DNA from: CBFFRJ01 sp963530515
Lineage (GTDB): Bacteria > Pseudomonadota > Gammaproteobacteria > Enterobacterales > Enterobacteriaceae
DNA: 64,000 nucleotides
Assembly: GCA_963530515.1 (NCBI GenBank)
Contig: CAUSEC010000012.1
Location: 1 to 64,000 of the forward strand
Reading direction: 5' to 3'
Below the pieces are notes generated by a model. It was not told the origin of the DNA. It saw nothing but the letters and a program-made list of their open reading frames with translations, and searched no databases. Positions 1-9,546 of the stretch are shown piece after piece. Within the stretch, counting starts at the first letter, position 1. The number at the start of each line of letters is the position of its first letter. The translations under genes and the position numbers were made by a program.

Positions 1-130
1 ACTGCGCAGTGTTATCGCTGCAAAACGTGATATTACTGGGGATCACTCAGCCCTCAGGGAGAGGGAGAAAAGCGCGGTTTCAGTTCACGCCGAACTCGCC
101 CTCGGGGAGAGGGAGAAAAGCAGAGGCAAT
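1..130. repeat. Partial dispersed repeat plus two short palindromic units
   Basis: No gene is seen. Positions 1-67 align almost base for base with 55431-55497 (shared GTTATCGCTGCAAAACGT/ATTATCGCTGCAAAACGT core and GGGGAT...CTCAGCCCTC), so the window opens inside a second copy of that repeat. It is followed by two degenerate units of the GGGAGAGGGAG family (about 51-78 and 98-120). Both copies of the long repeat end just downstream of a leftward gene's stop codon. Confidence 0.7.
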
Positions 131-1768
131 TTACCCCTTATTTAGTGCCGCAAATACCTCGGCAATCGCTACGGCACCAGGGTCTTGCACCCCTTCGAGA
201 TTTTCACTGTTTACGTATGACGAGCGACCTGCGCCGGCTTTTTGCATGGTTGCGGTTTTCTCGGCACCTTTCTTCGCCGCGGCAGCGGCGGCATCCAGCC
301 CGTGGTCGCGTAGCGCTTCCAGTGCCGGTTGCAGCGCGTCAATCAGCGTGCGGTCGCCCAGGTCTGCGCCACCGTAGTGTTTCATCTGCTTTAAGCCACG
401 CAGGAGTGCCTCGGGCAGCGGTTTTTCGTCGTGCACGGCCTGGCCCGCAGCGGTGAAGAAGATAGACATCAGCACGCCGCTGGAGCCGCCCATCACCGTG
501 GCGAGGCGCTCGCCCACCAGTTGCAGCAGTTGTGCGGTGTTATTCAGCGGCAGCTTGCCCTGTTCCAGTAAGTGCGCAATCTCACGCGCGCCTGCGGCAA
601 AGGTCGAGCCGGTATCGCCGTCACCCACTTTGGCATCCAGCGCGTTCAGGCGGTTTTCCAGCCCAGTCAGCGTTTGAGTGACGGCAGCAACCTTTGCTTT
701 CACCTGCGCGTTCTCAGAGGGTTCAGTCTCCAGCTGGTTATACACCGGGCTGTGGCGCTGGGTTTTCATCGGCGCGAACGGCACCGGTTTTTGCCAGCCG
801 ACGGTCTGCACATCCGCACAAAGGGCCTTCTCGAAATCGTCGTTCAGGCGCAGCACGGAGAGCGAGAAACCTTTCATATCTAATGAGCTGACAAGGGTTG
901 CGGGGCCAATCAGATACGCAATCTGGTCTTTTAGCGCCGAGTGCGCCAGCTCTTTAGCAAGCAAAGCCATCTCCAGCGCCGACACGCCGCCGAGGTTGTT
1001 GATCATCACCGCGATGCGGTCGTTATCTGCCAGCGCTTTCAGCGGCTCGACCAGCGTTTCAATCAGCTGTTTGCTGTTGTGGCTGTCGACGGTGCTGGCG
1101 CCCGGCTCGCCATGAATACCGAGCCCCAGTTCCACCTGCCCGCGCTGGATGCGGTCAGCGTCTTCACTGCCCGGTAAGTTACAGCTTTCCATCGCCAGCC
1201 CGAGGCTCCAGACGCTTTCGCTGGCCTCCTGCGCGATGTCGCGTACTTCGCTTAACGAGCGCCCCTGTTCCGCCGCATAGCCCGCAATCTTGTGCACCAG
1301 CGCAGTACCGGCAATACCGCGCGGCTGCTTGTTGTCCGGCAGGGCGATGTCGTCGGCCACAATCACCATTTCGACTTTCAGGCCGTAGCGCTTGGCTTTT
1401 TCAGCGGCGAGGCCGAAGTTCAGGCGGTCGCCGGTGTAGTTTTTGACGATGAGCAGGCAGCCGCGATCGCCGGTGACAGCCACGATGGCGTTGAGCACGG
1501 CGTCCACACTCGGGGAAGCAAACACATCGCCGCATACGGCGGCAGTGAGCATGCCTTTACCGACGAAGCCTGCATGGGCCGGTTCGTGGCCGGAGCCGCC
1601 GCCGGAGATCACCGCCACGCGGGATTTGTCCCAGTCGGCACGGGCAACAATGCGAATAGCGGGGTCGATATCGAGGCGAACAAGGTTGCCGTGAGGGGCG
1701 GAAATCACCATTCCTTCAATGGCGTCATTGACCAGTTGTTTACGGTCATTAAAAAAGAATCTGGACAT
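131..1768 (-). CDS. dhaK: ATP-dependent dihydroxyacetone kinase, DhaK-DhaL fusion
   Basis: Phosphorylates dihydroxyacetone (glycerone) to DHAP with ATP in the cytosol. The 545-residue protein carries an N-terminal DhaK domain (about 1-330; substrate-binding His219 in LGIHGEPGAS, glycine-rich SGGGSGHEPAH at 55-65) and a C-terminal DhaL domain (about 350-540; Mg-binding DAKVGDGDTGS and MGGSSG). It has the same single-chain architecture as the Citrobacter freundii enzyme, unlike the PEP-dependent DhaKLM of E. coli. The ATG at 1768 is chosen because AGGA lies upstream at normal spacing and the protein then begins MSRFFFN like the family; an upstream in-frame start would add 16 unconserved residues. 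It stands alone, convergent with nothing in view and downstream of the lptFG operon. Confidence 0.93.
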   Translation of the reverse strand: MSRFFFNDRKQLVNDAIEGMVISAPHGNLVRLDIDPAIRIVARADWDKSRVAVISGGGSGHEPAHAGFVGKGMLTAAVCGDVFASPSVDAVLNAIVAVTGDRGCLLIVKNYTGDRLNFGLAAEKAKRYGLKVEMVIVADDIALPDNKQPRGIAGTALVHKIAGYAAEQGRSLSEVRDIAQEASESVWSLGLAMESCNLPGSEDADRIQRGQVELGLGIHGEPGASTVDSHNSKQLIETLVEPLKALADNDRIAVMINNLGGVSALEMALLAKELAHSALKDQIAYLIGPATLVSSLDMKGFSLSVLRLNDDFEKALCADVQTVGWQKPVPFAPMKTQRHSPVYNQLETEPSENAQVKAKVAAVTQTLTGLENRLNALDAKVGDGDTGSTFAAGAREIAHLLEQGKLPLNNTAQLLQLVGERLATVMGGSSGVLMSIFFTAAGQAVHDEKPLPEALLRGLKQMKHYGGADLGDRTLIDALQPALEALRDHGLDAAAAAAKKGAEKTATMQKAGAGRSSYVNSENLEGVQDPGAVAIAEVFAALNKG

Positions 1769-1881
1769 AGCTTCCTGAATTTTTTGCGAACCATAAGCCA
1801 AGCATAGTCTGCGCAACGTATTACGTTTTCAAGAACGGATTTTACTGAGGGGGGATGTTTGGCGATATGTGCTGTCTGATG

Positions 1882-1920
1882 CCCTCACCCCGACCCTCTC
1901 CCACGGGGAGAGGGAGAAAA
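1882..1920. repeat. CCCTC/GAGGG palindromic repeat unit
   Basis: Imperfect palindrome with arms CCCTCTCCC and GGGAGAGGG, preceded by CCCTCACCCCGA. It is one of a family found throughout the window, nearly always at gene 3' ends. Confidence 0.8.
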
Positions 1921-1923
1921 CAC

Positions 1924-1955
1924 AAAAAACGGCAACTGACGTTGCCGTTTTGCTT
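1924..1955. terminator. Bidirectional intrinsic terminator between dhaK and lptG
   Basis: Perfect 10-bp stem AAACGGCAAC / GTTGCCGTTT with loop TGAC, A-rich on the left and T-rich on the right, so it can act in either direction. It lies downstream of lptG (leftward) and is flanked on both sides by palindromic repeat units. Confidence 0.75.
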
Positions 1956-1975
1956 TTGCCTTGTGCGGTTTGTTG

Positions 1976-2014
1976 CCCTCACCCCGGCCCTCTCCCACGG
2001 GGAGAGGGAGAAAC
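1976..2014. repeat. CCCTC/GAGGG palindromic repeat unit
   Basis: Second copy, nearly identical to the one at 1882-1920, placed just after the lptG stop codon. Confidence 0.8.
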
Positions 2015-2033
2015 GCGGGGCAAGGTCTGCGAA

Positions 2034-3116
2034 TTAATTCTTACGCAGCATCAACCAGAGGCTGATACAGAAGAATGACGCGCTTGGCAGCAGCGCACCG
2101 ATAATCGGCGGAATGCCGTATACCAGGGTCAGCGGGCCAAAAATCTGGTCCAGCACGTAGAAGACGAAGCCGAAGCTGATACCCGTCACCACACGCACGC
2201 CCATCGCCACACTGCGCAGTGGGCCGAAGATAAACGACAGCGCCATCAGCATCATCACCGCCACCGACATCGGCTGGAAGATTTTGCTCCACATGTTGAG
2301 TTGGTAACGTCCGGAATCCTGGCCGCTCGACTTGAGATATTTCACGTAGTTGTGCAGGCCGCTGATGGATAGCGCATCCGGGTCCAGCGCCACAACGCCC
2401 AGTTTGTCCGGCGTGAGGTTGGTCTTCCAGGTGCCGGTCAGCGTCTGCGCCCCGGTAACCTGTTTCGGGTCAGTCAGGTTAGATTCATCCACCTGCGAGA
2501 GACGCCAGACCTTATTGTCTTTATCGAATTTTGCCGCTACGGCATAACGCACGGACTGCAAACGACGCTGGTCATTGAAGGCGTAAATGCTCACGCCGCC
2601 CAGTTCGTCATCGCCCTTCACGCGCTCGATATAAACAAAACTGTTGCCGTCTTTCGCCCACAAGCCCTGCTGAGTGGAGAGCAGCGAGCCGCCGTACATC
2701 GCCTGCGCACGCTGGTTACGTGCCATTTGCTCACCCTGCGGAGCCACCCATTCGCCAATTGCCATGGTCAACAGCACCAGCGGGATCGCAGTTTTCATCA
2801 CCGACAGTGCCACCTGCATGCGGGTGTAGCCGGAGGCCTGCATCACCACCAGTTCACTGCGCTGAGCCAGCATACCGAGGCCCAGCAGCGCACCGAGCAG
2901 GGCGGCCATCGGGAAGAAAATCTGGATGTCTTTCGGCACACTGAGGATGGTATAGAGGCCCGCGCCCAGTGCGTCGTAGCTCCCCTGCCCGGCCCTTTTC
3001 AGCTGGTCGACAAACTTAATGATGCCGGAGAGGGACACCAGCATGAACAAGGTCATCATGATGGTGGTGAAAATGGTTTTACCGATATAGCGGTCAAGTA
3101 CGCCAAACGCCTGCAT
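2034..3116 (-). CDS. lptG: LPS export ABC transporter permease LptG
   Basis: Inner-membrane half of the LptB2FGC machine that extracts lipopolysaccharide and pushes it onto the periplasmic bridge. The product is 360 residues, the usual length, with six predicted membrane helices (three N-terminal, three C-terminal) around a large periplasmic domain. The start is the ATG at 3116, giving MQAFGVLDRYIGKTIF; a longer in-frame ORF starting at 3230 reads through the end of lptF and is not used. Start and lptF stop share one base (TAATG), indicating translational coupling. Confidence 0.97.
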   Translation of the reverse strand: MQAFGVLDRYIGKTIFTTIMMTLFMLVSLSGIIKFVDQLKRAGQGSYDALGAGLYTILSVPKDIQIFFPMAALLGALLGLGMLAQRSELVVMQASGYTRMQVALSVMKTAIPLVLLTMAIGEWVAPQGEQMARNQRAQAMYGGSLLSTQQGLWAKDGNSFVYIERVKGDDELGGVSIYAFNDQRRLQSVRYAVAAKFDKDNKVWRLSQVDESNLTDPKQVTGAQTLTGTWKTNLTPDKLGVVALDPDALSISGLHNYVKYLKSSGQDSGRYQLNMWSKIFQPMSVAVMMLMALSFIFGPLRSVAMGVRVVTGISFGFVFYVLDQIFGPLTLVYGIPPIIGALLPSASFFCISLWLMLRKN

Positions 3117-4216
3117 TATACCGCTCCTCTGCCCATCACGCGGGCGCGAATCCGACGCATCGGCACCGTATCCCACAGGTTCAGGGCAATCGCCAGCGCG
3201 AGATACGCAAGGTTTACCGCCCACATCCAAATTAACGGATCAATTTTTCCCTTCGCGGCATTGGATCTCAGGGAGGTCTGCAGCAGGAAGAACACCAGAT
3301 AGAGCAGCATGGCGGGCAGCATCGAGAGCACACGGCCCTGGCGCGGGTTGACCACGCTCAGCGGCACAACCATCAGCGCCATCATAAATACGGTGAATAT
3401 GAGCGTCAGACGCCAATGGAACTCGGCCTGCGCGCGCGGATTATTGGTCTGCCAAAGGGTGCTGAGCCTCATCTGCTCGGTATCATTCGGGTCCAGCGTC
3501 ACGGCCTGATGACCGATAATCGCCTGATAATCCTTGAAATCGGTGATGCGGAAATCACGCAGCATCGCGGTGCCTTCAAAGCGCGTCCCCTGGTTTAAGG
3601 TCACGATTTGGGAACCGTCTTTCAGTTGCGACAGATGGCCGGAATCCGCAACCACCACAGAAGGGCGAGAGTTGCCTTTCGGTCGCAGCTGCGCGAGGAA
3701 GACCTCATGGAACTGGCTGCCTTCGACACTCTCAATAAACATCACCGAGTTGCCGTCAGTCGCCTGCTGGAACTGCCCCTGCGCCAGCGCCGCCATTCCG
3801 GGGTTGGCTTTGGCATCCGCCAGCACCACTTCCTGGTGGCGCGATGACCATGGGCTCAGCCACATCACGTTGACGGTGGCCGCAGCACCCGTCAGCAGGG
3901 CTAACGCCATCGCCGCTTTTACCAGTACCGCACGGCTCAGACCGCAGGCATGCATAACGGTAATTTCACTCTCTGTATAAAGTTTACCCAGCGTCATGAG
4001 CAGGCCGAGGAACAGACTGAGAGGAAGTATAAGTTGCGCCATTTCAGGCACGCCGAGACCCAGTAGCGAGAGCACCAGATTCGTAGGAATTTCGCCGTCG
4101 ACCGCAGCGCCCAGGATCCTGACCAATTTCTGACAAAAGAAGATCAGAAGCAGGATGAAAAGGATCGCAAGCTGACTTTTGAGCGTCTCCCGCGCAAGAT
4201 ATCTTATGATTATCAC
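3116..4216 (-). CDS. lptF: LPS export ABC transporter permease LptF
   Basis: Partner permease of LptG in the LptB2FGC lipopolysaccharide extractor. It has 366 residues, begins MIIIRYLARETLKSQLAILF and matches E. coli LptF over its whole length, with three membrane helices at each end and a periplasmic jellyroll domain between. It is first gene of the lptFG operon and diverges from pepA across a 268-bp region that must hold both promoters. In other enterobacteria both genes are essential. Confidence 0.97.
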   Translation of the reverse strand: MIIIRYLARETLKSQLAILFILLLIFFCQKLVRILGAAVDGEIPTNLVLSLLGLGVPEMAQLILPLSLFLGLLMTLGKLYTESEITVMHACGLSRAVLVKAAMALALLTGAAATVNVMWLSPWSSRHQEVVLADAKANPGMAALAQGQFQQATDGNSVMFIESVEGSQFHEVFLAQLRPKGNSRPSVVVADSGHLSQLKDGSQIVTLNQGTRFEGTAMLRDFRITDFKDYQAIIGHQAVTLDPNDTEQMRLSTLWQTNNPRAQAEFHWRLTLIFTVFMMALMVVPLSVVNPRQGRVLSMLPAMLLYLVFFLLQTSLRSNAAKGKIDPLIWMWAVNLAYLALAIALNLWDTVPMRRIRARVMGRGAV

Positions 4217-4484
4217 TTTACATTACGCCCGTAAAAACCAGCCTTTTTACTGGAAAATCGCTTGTTTCGTGGCTTAAACGTCATTTATTCTCTTGAGTCG
4301 TCGAAATCATCGCTAAGATAATTATACTCAGCGATTAAATGTATCCGACCCCGATCTGACGTGCCGAAACCCAAGTAACGTTAAGATTAACACGAAGTCA
4401 CCGCAACAGCGGAACCGAGTTACGAAAGCTTGCAATTCTATCCGTAGCCGCCGCTGTTGTCTTTAAGATTCAGGAGCGTAGTGC

Positions 4485-5996
4485 ATGGAGTTCAGTGTAA
4501 AAAGCGGTAGCCCGGAGAAACAGCGGAGTGCCTGCATCGTTGTGGGTGTTTTTGAGCCGCGCCGCCTCTCTCCGATTGCCGAACAACTCGACAAAATCAG
4601 CGACGGATACATCAGCGCCCTGCTGCGCCGTGGCGAACTGGAAGGCAAACCGGGTCAAACCCTGCTGCTGCACCACGTTCCCAACGTCCTCTCCGAACGC
4701 ATTCTGTTGATTGGTTGCGGCAAAGAACGTGAGCTGGATGAACGCCAGTACAAGCAGGTCATCCAGAAAACCATTAACACCCTGAATGATACCGGTTCAA
4801 TGGAAGCCGTCTGCTTCCTGACCGAGCTGCACGTTAAAGGTCGTAATACCTACTGGAAAGTACGCCAGGCGGTGGAGACGGCGAAAGAATCTCTGTACAG
4901 CTTCGATCAGTTGAAAACCAACAAGAGCGAACCGCGTCGTCCGCTGCGTAAAATGGTCTTCAACGTGCCGACCCGTCGTGAACTCACCAGCGGTGAGCGT
5001 GCCATTCAGCACGGTCTGGCGATTGCGGCAGGCATCAAAGCGGCGAAAGATCTGGGCAACATGCCGCCGAACATCTGTAACGCCGCCTACCTGGCCTCTC
5101 AGGCGCGCCAGCTGGCTGACTCTTACAGCAAAAACGTCATCACCCGCGTGATTGGCGAGCAGCAGATGAAAGAGCTGGGCATGCACTCCTACCTGGCGGT
5201 TGGTAACGGTTCGCAGAACGAATCCCTGATGTCGGTTATCGAGTACAAAGGCAACCCTTCTGAAGACGCGCGCCCGATTGTGCTGGTCGGCAAAGGGCTA
5301 ACCTTTGACTCCGGCGGTATCTCCATCAAACCTGCCGAAGGCATGGATGAGATGAAGTACGACATGTGCGGTGCGGCGGCAGTTTACGGCGTAATGCGTA
5401 TGGTTGCCGAGTTGCAGTTGCCGATTAACGTCGTGGGCGTGCTGGCGGGATGTGAAAATATGCCTGGCGGTCGTGCTTATCGCCCGGGCGACGTGCTGAC
5501 CACCATGTCTGGCCAGACCGTTGAAGTACTTAACACCGACGCCGAAGGCCGCCTGGTGCTCTGCGATGTGCTGACCTACGTTGAGCGTTTCGAGCCAGAA
5601 GCGGTTATCGACGTGGCGACCCTGACCGGTGCCTGCGTGATTGCCCTGGGCCATCACATCACCGGGCTGATGTCGAACCATAACCCGCTGGCGCACGAAC
5701 TGATTGGCGCTTCTGAGCAGGCCGGTGACCGCGCGTGGCGTCTGCCGTTGGGTGACGAGTACTACGAACAGCTGGATTCCAATTTTGCCGATATGGCCAA
5801 CATTGGCGGGCGTCCTGGCGGTGCCATTACCGCGGGCTGCTTCCTGTCTCGCTTTACCCGTAAATACAACTGGGCCCACCTGGACATCGCCGGTACCGCA
5901 TGGCGTTCTGGCAAAGCCAAAGGCGCCACCGGTCGTCCGGTCGCCATGCTGTCGCAGTTCCTGTTGAACCGCGCTGGATTCAACGGGGAAGAGTAA
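4485..5996 (+). CDS. pepA: Leucyl aminopeptidase PepA (XerB/CarP)
   Basis: Hexameric M17 aminopeptidase that also binds DNA: accessory factor in Xer recombination at ColE1 cer and repressor of carAB in E. coli. The protein is 503 residues and nearly identical to the E. coli one. Visible are the two-metal site residues (Lys270 and Asp275 in VGKGLTFDSGG; Asp352, Glu354 in NTDAEGR) and catalytic Arg356. An AGGAG element precedes the ATG. Adjacent holC lies 149 bp downstream, separated by a REP pair. Confidence 0.97.
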   Translation: MEFSVKSGSPEKQRSACIVVGVFEPRRLSPIAEQLDKISDGYISALLRRGELEGKPGQTLLLHHVPNVLSERILLIGCGKERELDERQYKQVIQKTINTLNDTGSMEAVCFLTELHVKGRNTYWKVRQAVETAKESLYSFDQLKTNKSEPRRPLRKMVFNVPTRRELTSGERAIQHGLAIAAGIKAAKDLGNMPPNICNAAYLASQARQLADSYSKNVITRVIGEQQMKELGMHSYLAVGNGSQNESLMSVIEYKGNPSEDARPIVLVGKGLTFDSGGISIKPAEGMDEMKYDMCGAAAVYGVMRMVAELQLPINVVGVLAGCENMPGGRAYRPGDVLTTMSGQTVEVLNTDAEGRLVLCDVLTYVERFEPEAVIDVATLTGACVIALGHHITGLMSNHNPLAHELIGASEQAGDRAWRLPLGDEYYEQLDSNFADMANIGGRPGGAITAGCFLSRFTRKYNWAHLDIAGTAWRSGKAKGATGRPVAMLSQFLLNRAGFNGEE

Positions 5997-6002
5997 GTTC
6001 AG

Positions 6003-6096
6003 ATTGCCGGATGTGAGTGTAGGCCGGATAAGGTGCCTGCACCGCCATCCGGCAATTTGCCTGATGACGACGCTATCGCGTCTTATCAGGCCTACG
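6003..6096. repeat. REP/BIME pair between pepA and holC
   Basis: Two inverted palindromic units: GTAGGCCGGATAAGG...CGCCATCCGGCAA (6003-6056) followed by GCCTGATG...CTTATCAGGCCTAC (6058-6096). These are classic enterobacterial REP units in opposite orientation. Confidence 0.85.
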
Positions 6097-6145
6097 GACA
6101 CGCCTCGGGCACGATGTTTAAATCCACCACAAGAAGCCCCATATC

Positions 6146-6589
6146 ATGAAGAACGCCACGTTTTATCTTCTGGACAACGACACGCAGCAGGACGGCCTCA
6201 GCGCCGTGGAACAACTGGTGTGTGAGATTGCCGCAGAACGCTGGCGCAATGGCAAACGCGTCTTGATTGCCTGCGAAGATGAGCAACAGGCTATTCGCCT
6301 TGATGAAGCCCTGTGGGCAAGACCGACTGAAAGTTTTGTGCCGCATAATCTGGCGGGCGAAGGCCCACGCGGCGGCGCACCGGTCGAAATCGCCTGGCCG
6401 CAAAAACGCAACAGCAGCCCACGCGATGTTCTCATCAGCTTACGCGCAAACTTTGCAGATTTTGCCACCGCTTTCACAGAAGTGATAGACTTTGTCCCTT
6501 ACGAAGACTCTCTGAAACAACTGGCTCGCGAGCGCTATAAAGCCTATCGCATGGCTGGTTTCAACCTGAACACGGCAACCTGGAAATAA
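6146..6589 (+). CDS. holC: DNA polymerase III chi subunit
   Basis: Clamp-loader accessory subunit that binds SSB and, with psi (HolD), links the holoenzyme to single-stranded DNA. The 147-residue length and the start MKNATFYLLDNDT match the E. coli protein. The stop overlaps the valS start by one base (TAATG), as in E. coli, so the two genes are translationally coupled. Confidence 0.96.
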   Translation: MKNATFYLLDNDTQQDGLSAVEQLVCEIAAERWRNGKRVLIACEDEQQAIRLDEALWARPTESFVPHNLAGEGPRGGAPVEIAWPQKRNSSPRDVLISLRANFADFATAFTEVIDFVPYEDSLKQLARERYKAYRMAGFNLNTATWK

Positions 6590-9444
6590 TGGAAAAGACA
6601 TACAACCCGCAAGATATCGAACAGCCGCTTTACGAGCACTGGGAAAAGCAGGGCTACTTCAAACCGAATGGCGATGAAAGCCAGGAAAGCTTCTGCATCA
6701 TGATCCCACCGCCGAACGTCACCGGCAGTTTGCATATGGGTCACGCCTTCCAGCAAACCATCATGGATACCATGATTCGCTACCAGCGCATGCAGGGTAA
6801 AAACACCCTGTGGCAGGCCGGTACCGATCATGCGGGTATCGCCACCCAGATGGTGGTTGAGCGTAAGATTGCCGCTGAAGAAGGGAAAACCCGCCACGAT
6901 TACGGCCGCGACGCCTTTATCGACAAAATCTGGCAGTGGAAGGCAGAATCCGGCGGCACCATTACCCGTCAGATGCGCCGTCTGGGCAACTCCGTGGACT
7001 GGGAGCGCGAGCGCTTCACCATGGATGAAGGCCTGTCCAACGCCGTGAAAGAAGTCTTTGTCCGCCTGTACAAAGAAGACCTGATTTACCGTGGCAAGCG
7101 CCTGGTCAACTGGGACCCGAAACTGCGTACCGCGATTTCCGACCTCGAAGTGGAAAACCGCGAGTCCAAAGGGTCCATGTGGCACATCCGCTACCCGCTG
7201 GCTGATGGCGCAAAAACCGCTGACGGCAAAGATTACCTGGTGGTCGCCACCACCCGTCCGGAAACCCTGCTGGGCGATACCGGCGTGGCCGTTAACCCGG
7301 AAGATCCGCGTTACAAAGACCTGATTGGCAAATTCGTGGTGCTGCCGCTGGTCAACCGCCGCATTCCGATTGTGGGCGACGAACACGCCGACATGGAAAA
7401 AGGCACCGGCTGCGTGAAAATCACCCCGGCGCATGACTTTAACGACTATGAAGTCGGTCGTCGTCATCAGCTTCCAATGATCAACATTCTGACCTTTGAC
7501 GGTGATATCCGTGAAAGCGCCGAAGTGTACGACACCAAAGGCGAAGAGTCTGACGTCTATTCCAGCGACATCCCGGCTGAGTTCCAGAAACTGGAACGCT
7601 TTGCCGCGCGTAAAGCGGTGGTGGCTGCCGTTGACGCCCTCGGCCTGCTCGAAGAGATCAAACCCCACGACCTGACCGTTCCTTACGGCGACCGTGGCGG
7701 CGTGGTTATCGAACCGATGCTGACCGACCAGTGGTACGTGCGTGCCGACGTTCTGGCGAAACCGGCCGTTGAAGCGGTAGAAAACGGCAGCATTCAGTTC
7801 GTGCCGAAGCAATACGAAAACATGTACTTCTCCTGGATGCGCGATATTCAGGACTGGTGTATCTCCCGTCAGCTGTGGTGGGGTCACCGTATCCCGGCCT
7901 GGTACGACAACGACGGCAACGTCTACGTTGGCCGCACCGAAGACGAAGTGCGTCAGGAAAATAACCTCAGCGCGGGCGTTGCGCTTCGCCAGGACGAAGA
8001 CGTTCTGGACACCTGGTTCTCCTCCGCACTGTGGACCTTCTCTACCCTCGGCTGGCCGGAAAACACCGACGCCCTGCGTCAGTTCCACCCGAGCAGCGTG
8101 ATGGTCTCCGGCTTTGACATCATCTTCTTCTGGATTGCCCGCATGATCATGATGACCATGCACTTCATCAAAGATGAAAACGGCAAGCCGCAGGTGCCGT
8201 TCCATACCGTCTACATGACCGGTCTGATTCGTGATGACGAAGGCCAGAAGATGTCCAAATCCAAAGGTAACGTTATCGACCCGCTGGATATGGTCGACGG
8301 TATTTCTCTGGCAGACCTGCTGGAAAAACGTACCGGCAACATGATGCAGCCGCAGCTGGCTGAGAAAATTGCCAAACGTACCGAGAAGCAGTTCCCGAAC
8401 GGCATCGAGCCACACGGCACCGACGCCCTGCGCTTCACCCTCGCCGCACTGGCCTCTACCGGTCGCGACATCAACTGGGACATGAAGCGTCTGGAAGGTT
8501 ACCGTAACTTCTGTAACAAGCTGTGGAACGCCAGCCGCTTCGTGCTGATGAACACCGAAGATCAGGATTGCGGCTTCAACGGCGGCGACATGGTGCTGTC
8601 TCTGGCTGACCGTTGGATCCTCGCCGAATTCAACCAGACCGTGAAAGCGTACCGTGAAGCGCTGGATAACTTCCGCTTCGATATCGCGGCAGGCATTCTG
8701 TACGAATTCACCTGGAACCAGTTCTGTGACTGGTATCTGGAGCTGACCAAGCCGGTCATGAACGGCGGTTCTGAAGCAGAACTGCGCGGCACCCGCAACA
8801 CGCTGGTGAACGTGCTGGAAGCGCTGTTGCGTCTGGCGCACCCGATCATTCCGTTTATCACCGAGACCATCTGGCAGCGCGTGAAAGTGCTGAAAGGCAT
8901 CACGGCCGATACCATCATGCTGCAGCCTATCCCGCAGTACGATGCATCTCAGGTTGATGAAGCCGCCGCGACCGATACCGAATGGCTGAAGCAGGCGATT
9001 GTGGCCGTACGTAACATTCGCGCCGAGATGAACATCTCCCCGGGTAAACCGCTGGAACTGCTGCTGCGTGGGTGCAGTAAGGATGTTGAGCGTCGTGTGA
9101 ACGACAACCGCAGCTTCCTGCTGAACCTGGCCCGTCTGGACAGCATCACCATTCTGGCAGCTGACGATAAAGGCCCGGTCTCGGTGACCAAAATCGTTGA
9201 CGGCGCAGAGCTGCTGATCCCAATGGCAGGGCTTATCAACAAAGAAGATGAGCTGACGCGTCTGGCGAAAGAAGTGGCGAAGATCGAAGGTGAAATCAGC
9301 CGCATCGAAAGCAAATTGTCCAACGAAGGCTTTGTGGCGCGTGCACCGGAAGCGGTGATCGCCAAAGAGCGTGAGAAGCTGGACGGTTACGCGGAAGCGA
9401 AAGCCAAGCTGATTGAGCAGCAGGCCGTGATCGCCGCGCTGTAA
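6589..9444 (+). CDS. valS: Valyl-tRNA synthetase
   Basis: Class I aminoacyl-tRNA synthetase charging tRNA-Val, with editing against threonine. It has 951 residues, the expected length. The HIGH-type motif is HMGH in PPNVTGSLHMGHAF near residue 45, and KMSKS appears as QKMSKSKGN around residue 555. The CP1 editing domain lies between them, and a C-terminal coiled coil (about 880-951) ends the protein. It is cotranscribed with holC and followed at once by a strong terminator. Confidence 0.98.
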   Translation: MEKTYNPQDIEQPLYEHWEKQGYFKPNGDESQESFCIMIPPPNVTGSLHMGHAFQQTIMDTMIRYQRMQGKNTLWQAGTDHAGIATQMVVERKIAAEEGKTRHDYGRDAFIDKIWQWKAESGGTITRQMRRLGNSVDWERERFTMDEGLSNAVKEVFVRLYKEDLIYRGKRLVNWDPKLRTAISDLEVENRESKGSMWHIRYPLADGAKTADGKDYLVVATTRPETLLGDTGVAVNPEDPRYKDLIGKFVVLPLVNRRIPIVGDEHADMEKGTGCVKITPAHDFNDYEVGRRHQLPMINILTFDGDIRESAEVYDTKGEESDVYSSDIPAEFQKLERFAARKAVVAAVDALGLLEEIKPHDLTVPYGDRGGVVIEPMLTDQWYVRADVLAKPAVEAVENGSIQFVPKQYENMYFSWMRDIQDWCISRQLWWGHRIPAWYDNDGNVYVGRTEDEVRQENNLSAGVALRQDEDVLDTWFSSALWTFSTLGWPENTDALRQFHPSSVMVSGFDIIFFWIARMIMMTMHFIKDENGKPQVPFHTVYMTGLIRDDEGQKMSKSKGNVIDPLDMVDGISLADLLEKRTGNMMQPQLAEKIAKRTEKQFPNGIEPHGTDALRFTLAALASTGRDINWDMKRLEGYRNFCNKLWNASRFVLMNTEDQDCGFNGGDMVLSLADRWILAEFNQTVKAYREALDNFRFDIAAGILYEFTWNQFCDWYLELTKPVMNGGSEAELRGTRNTLVNVLEALLRLAHPIIPFITETIWQRVKVLKGITADTIMLQPIPQYDASQVDEAAATDTEWLKQAIVAVRNIRAEMNISPGKPLELLLRGCSKDVERRVNDNRSFLLNLARLDSITILAADDKGPVSVTKIVDGAELLIPMAGLINKEDELTRLAKEVAKIEGEISRIESKLSNEGFVARAPEAVIAKEREKLDGYAEAKAKLIEQQAVIAAL

Positions 9445-9460
9445 TCAAGAGGCAAAGTAA

Positions 9461-9490
9461 AAAGCCAGGCTATTACGCCTGGCTTTTTTA
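9461..9490 (+). terminator. Intrinsic terminator of holC-valS
   Basis: Perfect 10-bp stem AAAGCCAGGC / GCCTGGCTTT with a 6-base loop and a T tract, 16 bases after the valS stop. Confidence 0.85.
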
Positions 9491-9504
9491 TTTCCTGCAC
9501 CTGT

Positions 9505-9541
9505 AGGCCGGATAAGGCGTTCACGCCGCCATCCGGCACCG
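9505..9541. repeat. REP unit
   Basis: GTAGGCCGGATAAGGCG...CGCCATCCGGCACC, a single REP palindrome between the convergent valS and yjgN-like genes. Confidence 0.8.
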
Positions 9542-9546
9542 GTTTA

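Noticed and set aside
6544..8841. 765-codon open frame antisense to valS
   Set aside because: It is the complementary shadow of GC-rich valS, His/Val-rich with no recognisable domain or ribosome site.
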